A stretch of DNA of 64,000 nt from Acorus gramineus (lineage: Eukaryota > Streptophyta > Magnoliopsida > Acorales > Acoraceae): positions 25,059,384 through 25,123,383 of the forward strand of contig CM060847.1 in NCBI GenBank assembly GCA_030737835.1, in the 5' to 3' direction. How positions within the stretch are numbered: position 1 is the stretch's first letter; each line of letters opens with the position of its first letter. Made by a program: the position numbers and the translations under genes. Shown piece by piece: positions 24,629 to 36,863 of the stretch. The notes under the pieces are model-generated. The model was not told the DNA's origin. It did no database searches and worked only from the letters and a program-made list of their open reading frames with translations.

Positions 24629-25731
24629 TCCGGTTGCATGGACTTGATGGGCACTGCTGCAATGGGTGCTGGATCCCACCCTGGCACCGCATCAGCTGGA
24701 GGAGAGGCAGCCGCTGACTGCTCGAAGCGGGGCCTCTTCCTCTTGCGCTGCCCCTGGTCCCGACTCCCAGAAGGACCCTGATCTGCAGAAGGGGTCGGAA
24801 CCCCCACGATGATCCCGAGGTCTCGCTCGACTGTCTTCGCCCGAGACACCAAGTCCGAGAACCTCGAGAAAGCGTGGGCGGAGACACGCACCCGAATGGC
24901 GCTGCAGAGACCAAGCTCGAAACGGCGGCACCGCGCCTCTTCGTCCATCACCAAAGCTGGAGCGAACCTGGATAGCCTCGTGAAGCGCGTGGAGTAGTCG
25001 GCGACAGACATAGAGCCCTGCGTCAACCGCACAAACTCCTGCACCACGATCTGCTGCGCCGAGAACGGGAAGTACTCTTCCAGGAAATACCTCCGGAATC
25101 CTGCCCAAGAAAGCTGCTCCACTCCCTCTGGAATGTCCACCACTCGGGTAGCCCACCAGTCGGCAGCGCTACCCTTCAGCATGAAGGTGGCCAGGGAGAC
25201 TCGCTGGCGATCGGTGCAAAGCATGGTCGAGAAGATCACCTCCACCTCCATCAACCATCGCTCTGGGGCAAGGGGATCCGCCAACTGGCCATAGAACTCG
25301 GGAGGATGGAGCTTCAGAAAGGCTGCGAGGCCACTCTGCTGCACCCGCGCTGCAGCCTCTAGCCCCACCTCCCTCGCCAGGGGATCCTGAACCCTCGCCG
25401 CTGGAATCACCACGGGGACTGGGGGTACTTCGGGTACCACAGACGGATCTGCTACCAAGGGGACCTGTGGAACTGCATCACGGGCCGCCCTCAGCTCCCG
25501 GGTCTCCCGCGCCTGCTCTACCAACACTCTGGTCTGGGCCTCCAGTGCCTTGATCCGAGTCTCCAACGAATCCGCTATCCGAGCGAACGCACGTTCCCGT
25601 GCGGGAGGCTCCTACGCCGATCTTGGCCTCACAGCCGTGGACTCTCCAGTAGCATCCTCGCCTCCGGTAGGTCCGGAAACCTCCAAAGGTCGAGAGGGAC
25701 TATGTCCGCGCCGTCCTCCACGAGGAGACAT
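24629..25731 (-). pseudogene. gag: Chromovirus gag fragment (capsid), truncated before the zinc knuckle
   Basis: Ty3/gypsy Gag structural protein: a Pro-rich N-terminal region, then the retrotrans_gag capsid domain (motifs FLKLHPPEFYG, ERWLMEVEVIF, DWWATRV, FRRYFLEEYFP, SVADYSTRFTRLSRFAP), then a basic linker. The ATG at 25731 matches the position of the gag start in the element at 42454. One in-frame TAG occurs about 40 codons in (after PRSA). The frame runs out of gag at about 24629, just before where the zinc knuckle should be. It enters a 26-bp LTR-like filler (24603-24628) and then LTR sequence, so the last residues of the open frame are not Gag. Pol is entirely missing. Confidence 0.9.
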
Positions 25732-25832
25732 ATCAGCAATCCTAAGAAAACCAGACACTAGGATCAGAATACTCATATCAAAATCCTAGGACTCATCTCT
25801 ACGAAAGAAGACCATTAGCTCTGACAGGACCA

Positions 25833-25846
25833 GGTTCTGATACCAC
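25833..25846 (-). other. Primer-binding site of the nested retrotransposon
   Basis: On the minus strand, TGGTATCAGAACC lies a few bases after the LTR end at 25852. This is the usual position and near-consensus of a plant initiator-Met tRNA primer-binding site. Confidence 0.8.
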
Positions 25847-25851
25847 CTTTT

Positions 25852-28800
25852 TGTCACGCCCCGGGCGTCCCCGAGACGCGGTAAGTGTATATAAAATATC
25901 AGAATCTACACAGGAGGTCAATAATCCATCATACACAAACAACTAGAATGACACACAGACAACAAAAGTAGGGCTGACATGATATATACACCAAATGCGG
26001 AAGCTAAATACTGAATCTGTAATCAAAACACACTACAGACTCCATACATAATCACATATCCTGTGAGAGCCAATATACATACAAAGACATCCAAATACAA
26101 TACAAACACGTGCCCAAGCACGGAAAATAATACATACAGGCACAAGGGATGCTGATAGCCTCTGATACTCGCGGGACGTGGCGCTACTCCGCTACTGATG
26201 AAGTCCCTCGGGGAGCTCCTCCTCCAGATCCGACTCAGATGACACTGAAGAAAAATATTGTGCGAGGGGTGAGCCACACGATCAGTGAACGGCACAACCC
26301 ATGCATCACAGACAATATTGACCACAACCAGATAATTCTTAACATCCACAACCACATTACCATAGCCACAAATAACAACAATTCCTCAAACTAGTGGGTC
26401 GCTAACGCCAACCCACTACACCCTCACCCTCACCCTCAATGGGTGACCAAGGATATTGGGACTAATCAAAATCCAATCACAAATCCGGTGGGTCGCTTCC
26501 GCCAACCCACTACACCCTCACCCTCACCCCTCAAGGGGTGACCAGGGATATTGGGACTAACTACACCAATCCAGCAGGTCGCTATTGCCAACCTACTACA
26601 CCCTCACCCTCACCCCTCAGCAGGAGTGACATAGGATATTGGGACTGACAATCATCCATAGACAAATCCAGCGGGTCGCTCATCGCCAACCCACTACACC
26701 CTCACCCTCACCCTACAACGGGTGACATAGGCTCTTGGGACTGACTAGGCTGTTGGTCACCCTTGGTCCACCGATAGTCTCTCCCCACTCCGTAGGTCGT
26801 TTGGCCACTCCCACGTTCAGAACAGTCCTTCTACCAAATCAGGAGGCGCCTACTACTGGGAGCCCCTGCACGGGACAACCTGTCTAACGCTGAGGTAGTC
26901 TCTACACGGATCCAACGAAGGGAACAGAACAGCCTATCCATCGCATATGATCCACTCGGATCCGCAGACAACACATCATAACAACACTACTGTTCTGAAT
27001 TCCTCAGAACCCACCAGGGCGCATAACTACGATGCGGGGAACATGCATAAGGTTATAACAAGGGTGGAATATCATTGGGGGAAAGAAACTCGGGAGGGCA
27101 GCGTGAGTTCCCGTTATAGGACACCCCGACAACCAAACAAGGAACACGGTGTACCCTAACCCGGGTCTCACCGCTGTCCTCGCAAGGCCCCTCCCCTATA
27201 ATATTCACTATAACATGCAATTTAACAAATACTAGCATTTAATTTAATAAATAAACTAGTAGGGCACACGCATGGGTCGGGCTTCCTAACATGGAACCAG
27301 GGGACATGCTGCATGGCTCATACACATATCCTAAGGGTGCAAGTCCCTAACATGCAAAGTCTAGGGTAACATGCATTCTACAATTAAATCATGCTCGCAT
27401 GATATACATATTACACATGCCAATATCTATCCATGGTGCCCCAGGAGAGGTCGGTATACGCCCAAGGGTGTATAACACCTCTCTACTGGGTTGGATTGTC
27501 CCACTCACCAGTATCTGGGTCGTCGCGCGACCGTCCGTCCAGATCTGCAAGACAGACATTCAATATGGTGAGAACAACACATAAATACTCTAAAAATACC
27601 CAAACATACAAAACCCACAACTAGACACCTAACACTCGGGCAAACGTGCATACGACCCGCACGCACGCTAGCCCGAGCACCCCCGGCAACCACCCGCACG
27701 GCCGGCAACCACCCGCACGGCCGCCCGACCCCTCGGGTGCGCCGCCGCGCCTAAGCCCACGCGCCCAGGCGCCGCCGAGCCCCTGCCCGCCGCCTTGGAC
27801 CCGCAGCCGAGCCACCTGGTGCGCCGCCACCCACTGCGCCCCGCCGCAGCAGCCTGCGCGCACCCCCGCGCTCCCCGCGCACACTACACGAACACGCCGC
27901 ACGCCCCGCGCGCACCGCCAGCTCCGCCCCGCACGCACCGCCAGCTCCGCCCCGCGCGCATCACCAGCTCCCACACCGCGCGCACGCCTGCCTCTGCCCA
28001 GCGCCCCGCGCGCACGCCCCACAGCGGTGCCCAGCGCCCAGCGCCCAGCACCCTCGGCCAGCACCCGGTACCCGCGACCCAGCGCCCAGCACCCGGGACC
28101 CTCACCCAACGCCCACGCGCACGCCCGCGCAACACGCACCCAGCGCGCCTGGCAGCACGCGCCCAGCGCGCCTGCCAGCCTGCCCACGCTGCTGCCCGCG
28201 TTGCCTGCCTGCGCGCGTCGCCAAGTGGCCCGAGCACCGCTCGCCTACACGCCCAGGGCACTGCCCGCCTGATGCCCGAGCGCCCCTGCCCTGCTCGCCT
28301 GCGCGCCCAGCCTGCTCGCCCGGCCTGCCAGCGCGCACAGCCCAGCTAGCCTACCCGCATGCATCTCCCTGCACCCCCCGAGCGCACGCCCGCGCGCGCA
28401 CTTGCGCGCACGCGCTCGCGCGCCCAGCAAACTGGTGCACCTGCTCCCAGCCTACCCGAGCTAACCCTGCCAGCCTGCCCAGCGCGCACGCCCAGCCCTG
28501 CTGGCCCCCCCAGCGCCAGTTGAGCGCCCGCACGCCCAGCCCTGCTGGCCCCCAGCACCGCCCGAGCGCACGCACGCGCGCACGCCCGCGCGCACGCGCG
28601 CGCGCGCCTGCGCCAGCCACTGTGCCTGCACCACCCTGCGCTGCTGCCCTGCCCGAGACAGCAGCCGCCCAGCCCGAGCCGCAGGCCTGCCAGCCCGAGC
28701 TCCTCTACCACCCACCTCCGACCACCACTACAGCCTCCGACCGCCTCCCACAGCCCTCCGACGGCCACCCACCGCCGCCAACCTCCACCCAACCCCATTT

Positions 28801-29421
28801 CCACCCTCCTAGCATACATCTAGGCAAGAAAGAGAGGAAAAAGAGGCTTACCAAGGGGAGGAAAGGAAATCCGGTTGCTCTCCGCGCACCGAAACCTCTC
28901 CCAAAGGGTTTCCAACGCCCCGATCTACCTCCACCACCGTGATGGCTCAAAACAGAGGCGAAGAGAGGGCGGACGGACGGCCAAAACTCACCGGAATTGG
29001 GATTTGAAACCACCGGGGTGTAGATTCCTAGGTTTTAACTTTTAAGGTTTGAGGGGTCTAAGGGCCTCAAACGGAAGAAAAACGGAGGAAAGGAGAGAGA
29101 GGGCTCAAGGTATGGGATGATGAATAGTGCCAGGATATTTTTTGCTTTCACTTATATAGCGGGCGACTTAAAAACCCAGATACGCCCCGGAACTGTGAAA
29201 TTTTGGAAACGTTACCGGAATTCAACGAAATTTTCGTGAGAGGCCTAAAATGGCACCAGGACACAAAATATGCAGTTAGATTTCCAATCGGAGTCCTCTA
29301 ACTCAGGACGATAGCTAACAGTCCAAAAATTAGCGGTACCGATCGAAAACCGAAAAAAAATGAAAAACTGCCAGAATGCTCCAACGGTTACCAGCAGGCT
29401 AAAAGTGACACATATATAACA
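25852..29421 (-). mobile_element. 5' LTR (type 1 U3) of the nested, rearranged retrotransposon
   Basis: It begins TGTCACGCCCCGGGC and ends GTGACACATATATAACA at 29421. At 3570 bp it is the longest LTR here, because its CpG-dense block (about 27640-28770) and its G-rich module array are both expanded. The candidate LTR intron is 27545-28851 (1307 bp). A TATATAAG box lies on the minus strand at 29151-29158. The primer-binding site and gag follow on the minus strand, which makes this the 5' LTR. Its partner 3' LTR was lost by deletion. Confidence 0.9.
26392..26745. repeat. Four tandem G-rich modules in an LTR
   Basis: Four units of about 84-98 bp start at 26392, 26489, 26573 and 26671. Each has a short inverted repeat (GTGGGTCG...CCAACCCAC), then two or three CACCCT/CCCTCA repeats, then GGGTGAC and ATTGGGACT. 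On the minus strand each unit reads as GGGTGAGGGTGAGGGTG, a potential G-quadruplex. Other LTR copies have one to three units. Confidence 0.9.
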
Positions 29422-30989
29422 CTACCCGAGACAACCCTACCACCTCCCCGACGGCCACCAATGGCCACCAACAGCCACCAACCGCCACCAACAGCTACCC
29501 AAACCACCATGAAAGCCATACATACCCAAAAACACCTCCTAATCAAGCATCTAAACAAGAAAGGAAGGAAAAGAAACTCACCCAAGGAGAGGAAAGGAAG
29601 GGGAGGAAGATCGGGTGCTCTTCGCGCACCGAAACACTGCTTCCAAGACTACCACCTCCGAGATCTCCAACTCAGCTAGAGAGGGGCTGAAACAGAGGAG
29701 AAAAGAGGGTATGAGAAGGGGTCACACATGTGGGAATTCGAATCCGAGACCACCGGAAGGTAGATCGGATTCTTACCTATCCTTTCTCTTTTTAGGGTTT
29801 TTGATTTCCACCACTAGAACTAGGTCATATGGGGGGATTAAAGAGAGGGAGAGAGAGAGAAATTTTGGAGAAAATGATGAATAGGAGGCTTATGTTGTCG
29901 TGGGATTTCTTTATACTCACACACCCACCACACACTCTCACACTTAGATTAGCCCTAATTAGGTTTAGGCTAGGATTAGATTAGGTTTAAGTGTGGTTTG
30001 ACCCTAGTCAACCCAACCACACTAAAATCCAAACTCATTTGACCAAGTCAAAGGTCAACCTTGACCAAGTCAAGTCTCCCAATGACTTTTTGCTCGGTCA
30101 AAACCAGGATACGATTCGGAACTGTGAAATTCTGAAACGTTACCGAAATTTGATGAAATTTTCGTGAGTGGCTTGGAATGGCACCAGGACACATAATATG
30201 CAGTTAGATTTCCAATCGGAGCCCTCAAACTCAGGGTGATAGCTAAAAGTCTAAAATTTTAGCGGTTCTGATCGAAAAACGAAAAAGCTGAAAAACTGCC
30301 AGAATGTTCCAATGGTTACCAGAAGGCTAAAAAGTGACACATATATAACACGTGTGGAAACATTATAATTCACTCCTTCCAGATGTTGATGCGGAGGATA
30401 AAACTCATTTAAAATTTGTCTCAAAATTGGTAACACCTTCATTATTTCTTCATACTTGGCATAGTTCAATACACTATAATTAGATCATAAACAGTTGTAT
30501 CTGAATGTTTTTTTTATGTATACCTATATTTAAAAACAGAGGGAAGAGTTTGGAAAACACTTCACTAGCAACAAAGATGGCGAAATCATATTAGTGGCAG
30601 ACGGACCGTAGCAAAATCGAATGTCGTAAGTGTCAATCAAAATGAAAGTCCAAAATTCAGATTATTATTTGTATCTTTAATAAAAATCAATTTATTGCAG
30701 AATGGATTGTGGACCAATCATCATGAATATAATGAAACAACATGCTGCAAATGAGCAAGTGACCACATGTTTGATGGATAGGAAGTAGTGTAGACCAATA
30801 AGGGCGCACATTATGCATAAATATCTGAATGACAAGCACCGTACATATACAGACAAAGACCACATGGTCAGGCAGATGTACATGGAAGATTGACCAGTGA
30901 AAGAATGGAGTTTATAAATGAACAAAAATTTGGATCTCAGTACGTAATGAATTCTTTGTAAATGTTTGAATATGAAGTTCTATATTCAA

Positions 30990-31621
30990 TGTACTCTTGA
31001 TGTTCGATGAACAATTGATCGGTTATAATTATGTGTTTAACAGCATATCTCATATAGTTGAGTTGTATCTAGATTTTGTAAGGTGTATCTGAAAATCTTT
31101 ATTGGAGATGTGTTTGTGAAATATACAGGCTTCATTTTTAACCACAAATATATCAAGATAGTTCAGCTGTATCTGAAATTATATTCCATATCTGAAATAT
31201 TTTTAGACATCTGTCATGATGAATTGTATCTTCCAATGTGATGAATATGTGAATTGTACCTGGTAATTGTGAAGTAGCTTGTCTTTTGTACTTAACAAAA
31301 TCTGGTCCTTTTTATTTAAATGTATCTTAATTCAATTGAATCATATCAAATTGGCTATATCTTTCACATATTAAGTAAAGCTTATTTCCTAAATTTGTAA
31401 TGTATCTGAATTTGATGACTGTATCTGAAAACCTGTATGACTTGACAAAGAAAGAATAATTTGAATATGAAACTGTGATGTGTATCTAAAATGTGATGAG
31501 TATCTGAAAACATAAATCAAACATTAAACACTTTGAAAAATAGTGAAAAACACATCGACAGACCACATTAACATCAAATGTGTTGTACAATGAAGCAAAT
31601 AAAAAAGCCCTCTACAACCTT
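30990..31621. repeat. Spacer between the convergent MULE genes, rich in GTATCTGAA motifs
   Basis: The AT-rich spacer between the 3' ends of the Ulp1-like and transposase genes holds GTATCTGAA-type 9- to 10-mers at about 31086, 31160, 31404, 31421 and 31490, with related variants. No coding sequence was seen. Confidence 0.65.
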
Positions 31622-32983
31622 CTAAAAATTAGAGCTTTGAGGTATTTTCACCTTCTTGTTCCTCGGCTTATAGACCTTGGGTGTCTTCCTTCTTGATGGT
31701 GGTCGTCCTTTACTTCGAACCTTGAAAGGCGAGTGAACAATTGAATCTGGTAGCTCATCACCAACACTACAGTCATTATGATCAGAATTTGCTTTTGTCA
31801 AGTCATCATACAAAGAATCAAGCTGTTTTTTGCACAACTCAAACTTTTTAGGAGAGAGAACAGCAACATCAGCGATTAACAAAAATTTAGAGTACAAGTC
31901 ATGGTGCCTCCACATTTGCTCATTTGGCATGTTGTTTACATAACCATTTTTCACGAAATTATGTTTTCGTTTGATGCCCTTCTGCCAATGATCAAGGATG
32001 TATTCTTGAGAAACTTCCATAATGTTGGTGTGTATGAGAACTTTCATAGAATGTCTACACATGATACCTTTAAATTAAAAAAGACAGCAGAGACATTTAA
32101 ACCTCCTGCTTACCTTCATCGAAATGAACTTGATACGCTATTTTTTTGGTCACTCCATCATTGCCCTTAGAAATATCATCAACTACAAAAAATCTAACAC
32201 GACCCACATCTGACACATGGACAAGATTGCAAAAAATCATTCCCTTGATTTCATTCTGAACCTTCCTAAGAATATCATGTGTATATGCCTCTTGGAATTG
32301 TTTCTCAAAATAGAATTTCGTGAGCAAAGGAATGATTGAATTTATCGAATGAAAATCAGCCTTCTCCTTCTCAACCTTGCTTTTCAAGGCATTGTCGTAA
32401 TGCTCAACAAACTACTTCAATGTTGTCATTGAATTAACATAATCATAAAAAAATGCATTCATGCTTTCACTTCTCTGTGTAGTAGACATACAAGCCCGGA
32501 AAGTTTCTTTCACATATATTAGAACCCAACGATCAGCGAATAATGAAGACAGCCACGCATTCTCCATCAGTCCATGCTCCTCTACCATATGTAGCCAATT
32601 GGTGTCAAAATCACCAGGTGTAAGAGACTCGTACACAATAGACTTCATTCGTTTCTTAATTTCATCATAGTTTTTGAATCTGCAAACATATACACCACTT
32701 ATATTAACTACAAGTCAAGTTTAAAGGGTGTAACTGAAACACAGGGTTGTATCTGAATTCCCAACTGTATATGAAATTAAAATAACATGTACAAATCAAA
32801 ACACAACCATGCATACTTGCCCAACTTCTCTAGTAGCTTCTTCATGATGTGCCATAAATTGAGTCTGTGACGAGATTCTGGAAAAACTTGAGTCACAGCT
32901 CCCTGAATTGCTTTACACTGATCAGTGACTATAGTATTTGGCTTACGTCCTGACATGCACTCTAACCAAGCTTTAAACAGCCA

Positions 32984-35900
32984 TGTCACGCCCCAGGGCC
33001 GGCCGACCTTGGGACGCGGCAAGTGTATATATGATATCAGTATAACAGGAGTTCAATAACATACTCACACAATAACTAAAACGACAACAAAGACAACAAA
33101 AGCAGGACTGACATAATATATACACCAAAAGCGGAAGCTAAAAGACTGAATCTGTAATCCAGAAACATATTACAGACTCGATACATAATCAACTGTCCTG
33201 TGAGAGCCAATATATACAAAGACATCCAATAATACACAGACGCGTGCCCAAGCACGGAATAAATACATACAATCACAAGGGATGCTGATAGCCTCTGAAA
33301 CTCGCGGGACGTGGCGCTACTCCGCTACTGATGAAGTCCCTCGGGGAGCTCCTCCTCTGGATCCGACTCAAATGACTCTGGAGAAAAATATTATGCGAGA
33401 GGTGAGCCACACGCTCAGTGAATAGCACAACCCATGCATCACAGCTTATATTAACCACAACCAGATATCATTAATCCACAATCTCATTATTGAAAGCCAC
33501 AAAATGGCAACAACTATGCAAACCACTGGGTCGCTACCGCCAACCCACTACACCCTCACCCTCACCCCTCAATAGGTGACAAAGGATGTTGGGACTTCAC
33601 AAACCAGTGGGTCGCTATCGCCAACCCACTGTACCCTCACCCTCACCCTCACCCCTCAATAGGTGACATAGGATATTGGGACTTAATAGGCTGATAATCA
33701 TCCTTACACAACCTAGTGGGTCGCCACATCGCCGGCCCACCACACCCTCACCCTCACCCCTCAATATGGTGACATAGGATATTGGGACTGACTAGGCTGA
33801 TGGTCGCCCTTGGTCCACCGATAGTCTCTCCCCACTCCGTAGGCCGTTCGGCCACCCCCACATTCAGTACAGTCCGTCCCAAATCAGGAGGTGCCTACTG
33901 ATGGGAGCCCCTCCATGGGACAGCCTTTCTAATGCCGGGGTAGTCTCTACACGGATCCAATGAAGGGAACAGAACAGCCTATCCATCGCATATGATCCAC
34001 TCGGATCCGCAGACAACACATCCTAACAACTTTGATGTCATGAATTCTTCAGAATTCCTCCAGGGCGCATAACCAAGATGCGGGGAACATGCATAATAAC
34101 AATTATTAACAAGGGATATCATATTAATTATTAACAAGAGTTATAATATTATTGGGACAAGAAACCTTGGGAGGGCAGCATGAGGTCCCGATACAAGACA
34201 TCCCGACAACCAAACAAGGAAAACGGAGTACCCTAACCCGGGTCTCAATGTTGACCTCGCAAGGCCCCTCCCTATAATATTATACAAGGCATGCTAGCAT
34301 TTAATTCAATAATCAAACTAATAGGACGCATGCATAGGCCAAGGCTTCCTAGCACGAGGACAGGGTGACAAGATGCATGGCTCTTACACATATCCTAAGG
34401 GTGCAAGTCCCTAACATACAAAGTCTAGAGTAGCATGCATACTACATTTTTATCATGCTCGCATGGATTACACATTACAACAGTTAATATAATATCCATG
34501 GTGCCCCAGGGGAGGACGGTACACGCCCAAGTGCATATAACGCCTCCCTACTGGGTTGGATTGTCCCACTCACCGGTAGCCGGGTCGTCGCGCGACCGTC
34601 CATCCAGATCTGCAAGATAGGGTAATCAAATCGGTGAGTAAACTACACAATTAAATCCAGGAATACATTAAAATACACCACACTCGGTCAAGCGTACATA
34701 CGGTCTGTACGCACGCGAGCCCGAGCATTCCCACTCACTCCCGAACCCCAAGGCAGCCGCACGCACGGCCACCCACCCCGGGCGCACAGCCGAGCCTCGG
34801 CACGCGTCCCCAGACGCCCTTCCGAGCCCAGCCCGCTCGCCCGGACACCCTGCCGAGACCTCCCGGGTGCACTGCGCGCTCACTGCGCCCCAGCGCAGCA
34901 ACTCGCGCGCACACCCGCACACCCTGCTCCCCATCGCCGCATCCCGTGCGCACCACCCGCTCGCATTACCCGCTCGTCCAGCCCCGGGTGCACCCGCGTG
35001 CACTGCGCCCCAGCGCAGCGCCCCAGCGCAGTGCCCCGCACGCGCACCCGCCCGCACTGTGCCCCAGCGCAGCGCCCGCACACCTGCCCACTCACACTCC
35101 CCGCTCGCACCACTCGCTCTGCGCGCACTACACCTCCTGCGTAGCACCCGCACACCACCCGCTCGTCCACGCGCCCCTGCGCAGCGCTCCTAGCGAGCCC
35201 GTCAGCACGCGCCCAGCGCGCCTGCCCACAACTCGCCCGCCTGCGCCTGCCCGCCTCCGCCTGACCGCCTGCGCCTGCCTGCTTGCGCGCGTAGCTGCCC
35301 GCATGCGCCCGAACCGAGCTCCACCCGCGCGCACGCCCTCGCGCACGCCTGCGAGCACGCCCACACTGCCCTGCCTGCGCCCGACAGCCTACCCGAACCC
35401 TGCCTGCCTGCGACCATCGCCCAGCGCCCAGCAGCCCCGCGCCCAGCGCCTAGCACACGCCCTCCAGCTCCACCCGAGCGCGCGCCCGCGCGCACATCCG
35501 CCACCAACAGCCACCAACAGCCACCAGCCCTCAAAACCACCCTCCTAACAAGCATCTAAGCAAGAAAAGGAAGGAAAGAGAGCTTACCCTAGGAAGGAAA
35601 GGAAGGAAGGAAGGACCGAGAGCTTTTCGGGCACCGAAATACCTCCACAAGGACCACCACCACCTAGATCTCCACCTAGCCAAAGAAAAGCTGAAATCAG
35701 GGGAGAAAAGAGAGGGTGAGAAGGGGCTAAACACTTTGGATCTCGAATCCGAGACCACCGGTGGATAGATCGGGAGCTCTCCTTACCTTTCTCTTCTTTG
35801 GGTTTTTGGTTTTGACCCCTTGAACTAGGTCAAATGGTGGTTTCAAGGAGAGGGAGAGAGAGAGAGAAATTTGGAGACGACGATGAATAGGGGGGGGGGA

Positions 35901-36380
35901 TTTTGTCTTAGTCGTGGGATTTCTTTATCCTCCCCCCACTCATCACACATTCTCACACCCCCATTTAGCCCTAATTAATTAGGTTTAGGCTAGGATTAGG
36001 AGCACTTAGGTGAGGTTTAAGTGTGGTTTGACCTAAGTCAACCCAACCACACAAAAAGTCAAAAACCTTTGACCAAGTCATGGGCCCCACTTTGACCAAG
36101 TCAAGTCTCCCAATGACTTCTCGCTCGGTCAAAACCCGGATACGCCTCGGAACTGCGAAATTCTGAAACGTACCGGAATTCGACGAAATTTTCGTGAGCG
36201 GCTTGGAATGGCACCAGGACACATAATATGCAGTTAGATTTTCAATCGGAGCCCTCCATCTCGGGGTGATAGCTAAAAGCCCGAAATTTTAGCGGTTCCG
36301 ATCGAAAAACGAAAAAACCCAAAAAACTGCCAGAATGGTCCAATGGTTACCAGAAGGTTAGAAGTGACACATATATAACA
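32984..36380 (-). mobile_element. Solo LTR (type 2 U3), TSD agcca
   Basis: Begins TGTCACGCCCCAGGG and ends GTGACACATATATAACA. TSD agcca is at 32979-32983 and 36381-36385. The candidate LTR intron is 34610-35587 with a CpG-dense block at about 34680-35510. Three tandem G-rich modules lie at about 33525-33785, and the W-box cluster at about 36030-36130. Removing it with one TSD copy rejoins the transposase reading frame through ENTETYVWLFKAW. Confidence 0.95.
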
Positions 36381-36863
36381 AGCCACACATATGTTTCAGT
36401 GTTCTCATTGGACAATAAACCACATCCAAACAAAACAGATTGACCATGGTGATTAACACCAACAAAAGGGACAAAAGGCATGTCATATTTATTTTTCAAA
36501 TAGGTAGAATCAAATATGAGAATGACTCATATAGTGCTCTAGATTTTGCATCAACCCAAAAAATATTCCTCACTTTGAAATTCTCATCAAAATCAACAAG
36601 GTGAAAAAAATTTGGATTCCTCTTTTACATACGAACAAAATAATCGCACACATCTTGAGCGTCTCCCCCACCAAGCCTGGCAAGCCTAGATCTGGACAAA
36701 TAATTCCTAGCATCCCTCTCATCATAAAATATGCAATCATAACCGCCAGCCTTAATCACAAAAGAGTTAAAACTTTTCAATGCTTTAATTCTAGCATGGT
36801 CATTAATATCCAAAACCCTTTTCGACATAGGATCAATCTTCGTGTGACATGCAAAATGCCGAG

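Larger units (their letters stand above)
23181..30350 (-). mobile_element. LTR (type 2) with a partial retrotransposon inserted in it, TSD cgtgt
   Basis: The outer boundaries are LTR ends: TGTCACGTCCCAGGG at 23181 and ...CACATATATAACA at 30350. The TSD cgtgt is at 23176-23180 and 30351-30355. Outer LTR sequence occupies 23181-24602 and 29422-30350. Between them lies a rearranged element (gag fragment plus its LTR, 24629-29421). The whole block interrupts the MULE Ulp1-like exon right after the catalytic-His motif. Confidence 0.9.
10641..30893 (+). pseudogene. MULE-borne Ulp1-like (C48) cysteine protease gene, disrupted
   Basis: A plant MULE accessory gene of the Kaonashi/Ulp1 kind, broken by three LTR insertions. 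Pieces: 10641-10744 joined in frame to 13405-13664 (the SFNIGGKLIKI...DLIFGIRSG block, like DUF1985), then exons near 13757-14107, 14180-14323, 21600-22440 (acidic stretch followed by a coiled coil of about 150 residues and a basic tail), 22443-22574, 22941-23180 and 30356-30428, then the last exon 30701-30893. The protease catalytic His lies in GHWTLAVYDI at about 23140-23170. It continues directly into WKHYNSL across the insertion at 23181-30350. The catalytic Cys is in MDCG at 30703. Damage: stop codon at about 13442, stop and frameshift at about 22440, frame change near 23040, stop at about 30788. Some small exon borders are uncertain. Such proteins are thought to be deSUMOylating-type proteases captured by MULEs; their role in transposition is unknown. 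Confidence 0.8.

Noticed and set aside
26392..26745. CRISPR-like array of repeated units
   Set aside because: Units are whole LTR modules with similar, not unique, intervening sequence in a plant genome; there are no spacers or cas genes.
27621..28942. Open frames of 140-208 codons
   Set aside because: LTR GC-block artefact, low-complexity composition.
33540..33775. CCCTCA/CACCCT repeats as interstitial telomere
   Set aside because: The plant telomere repeat is CCCTAAA; these hexamers are part of the LTR module.
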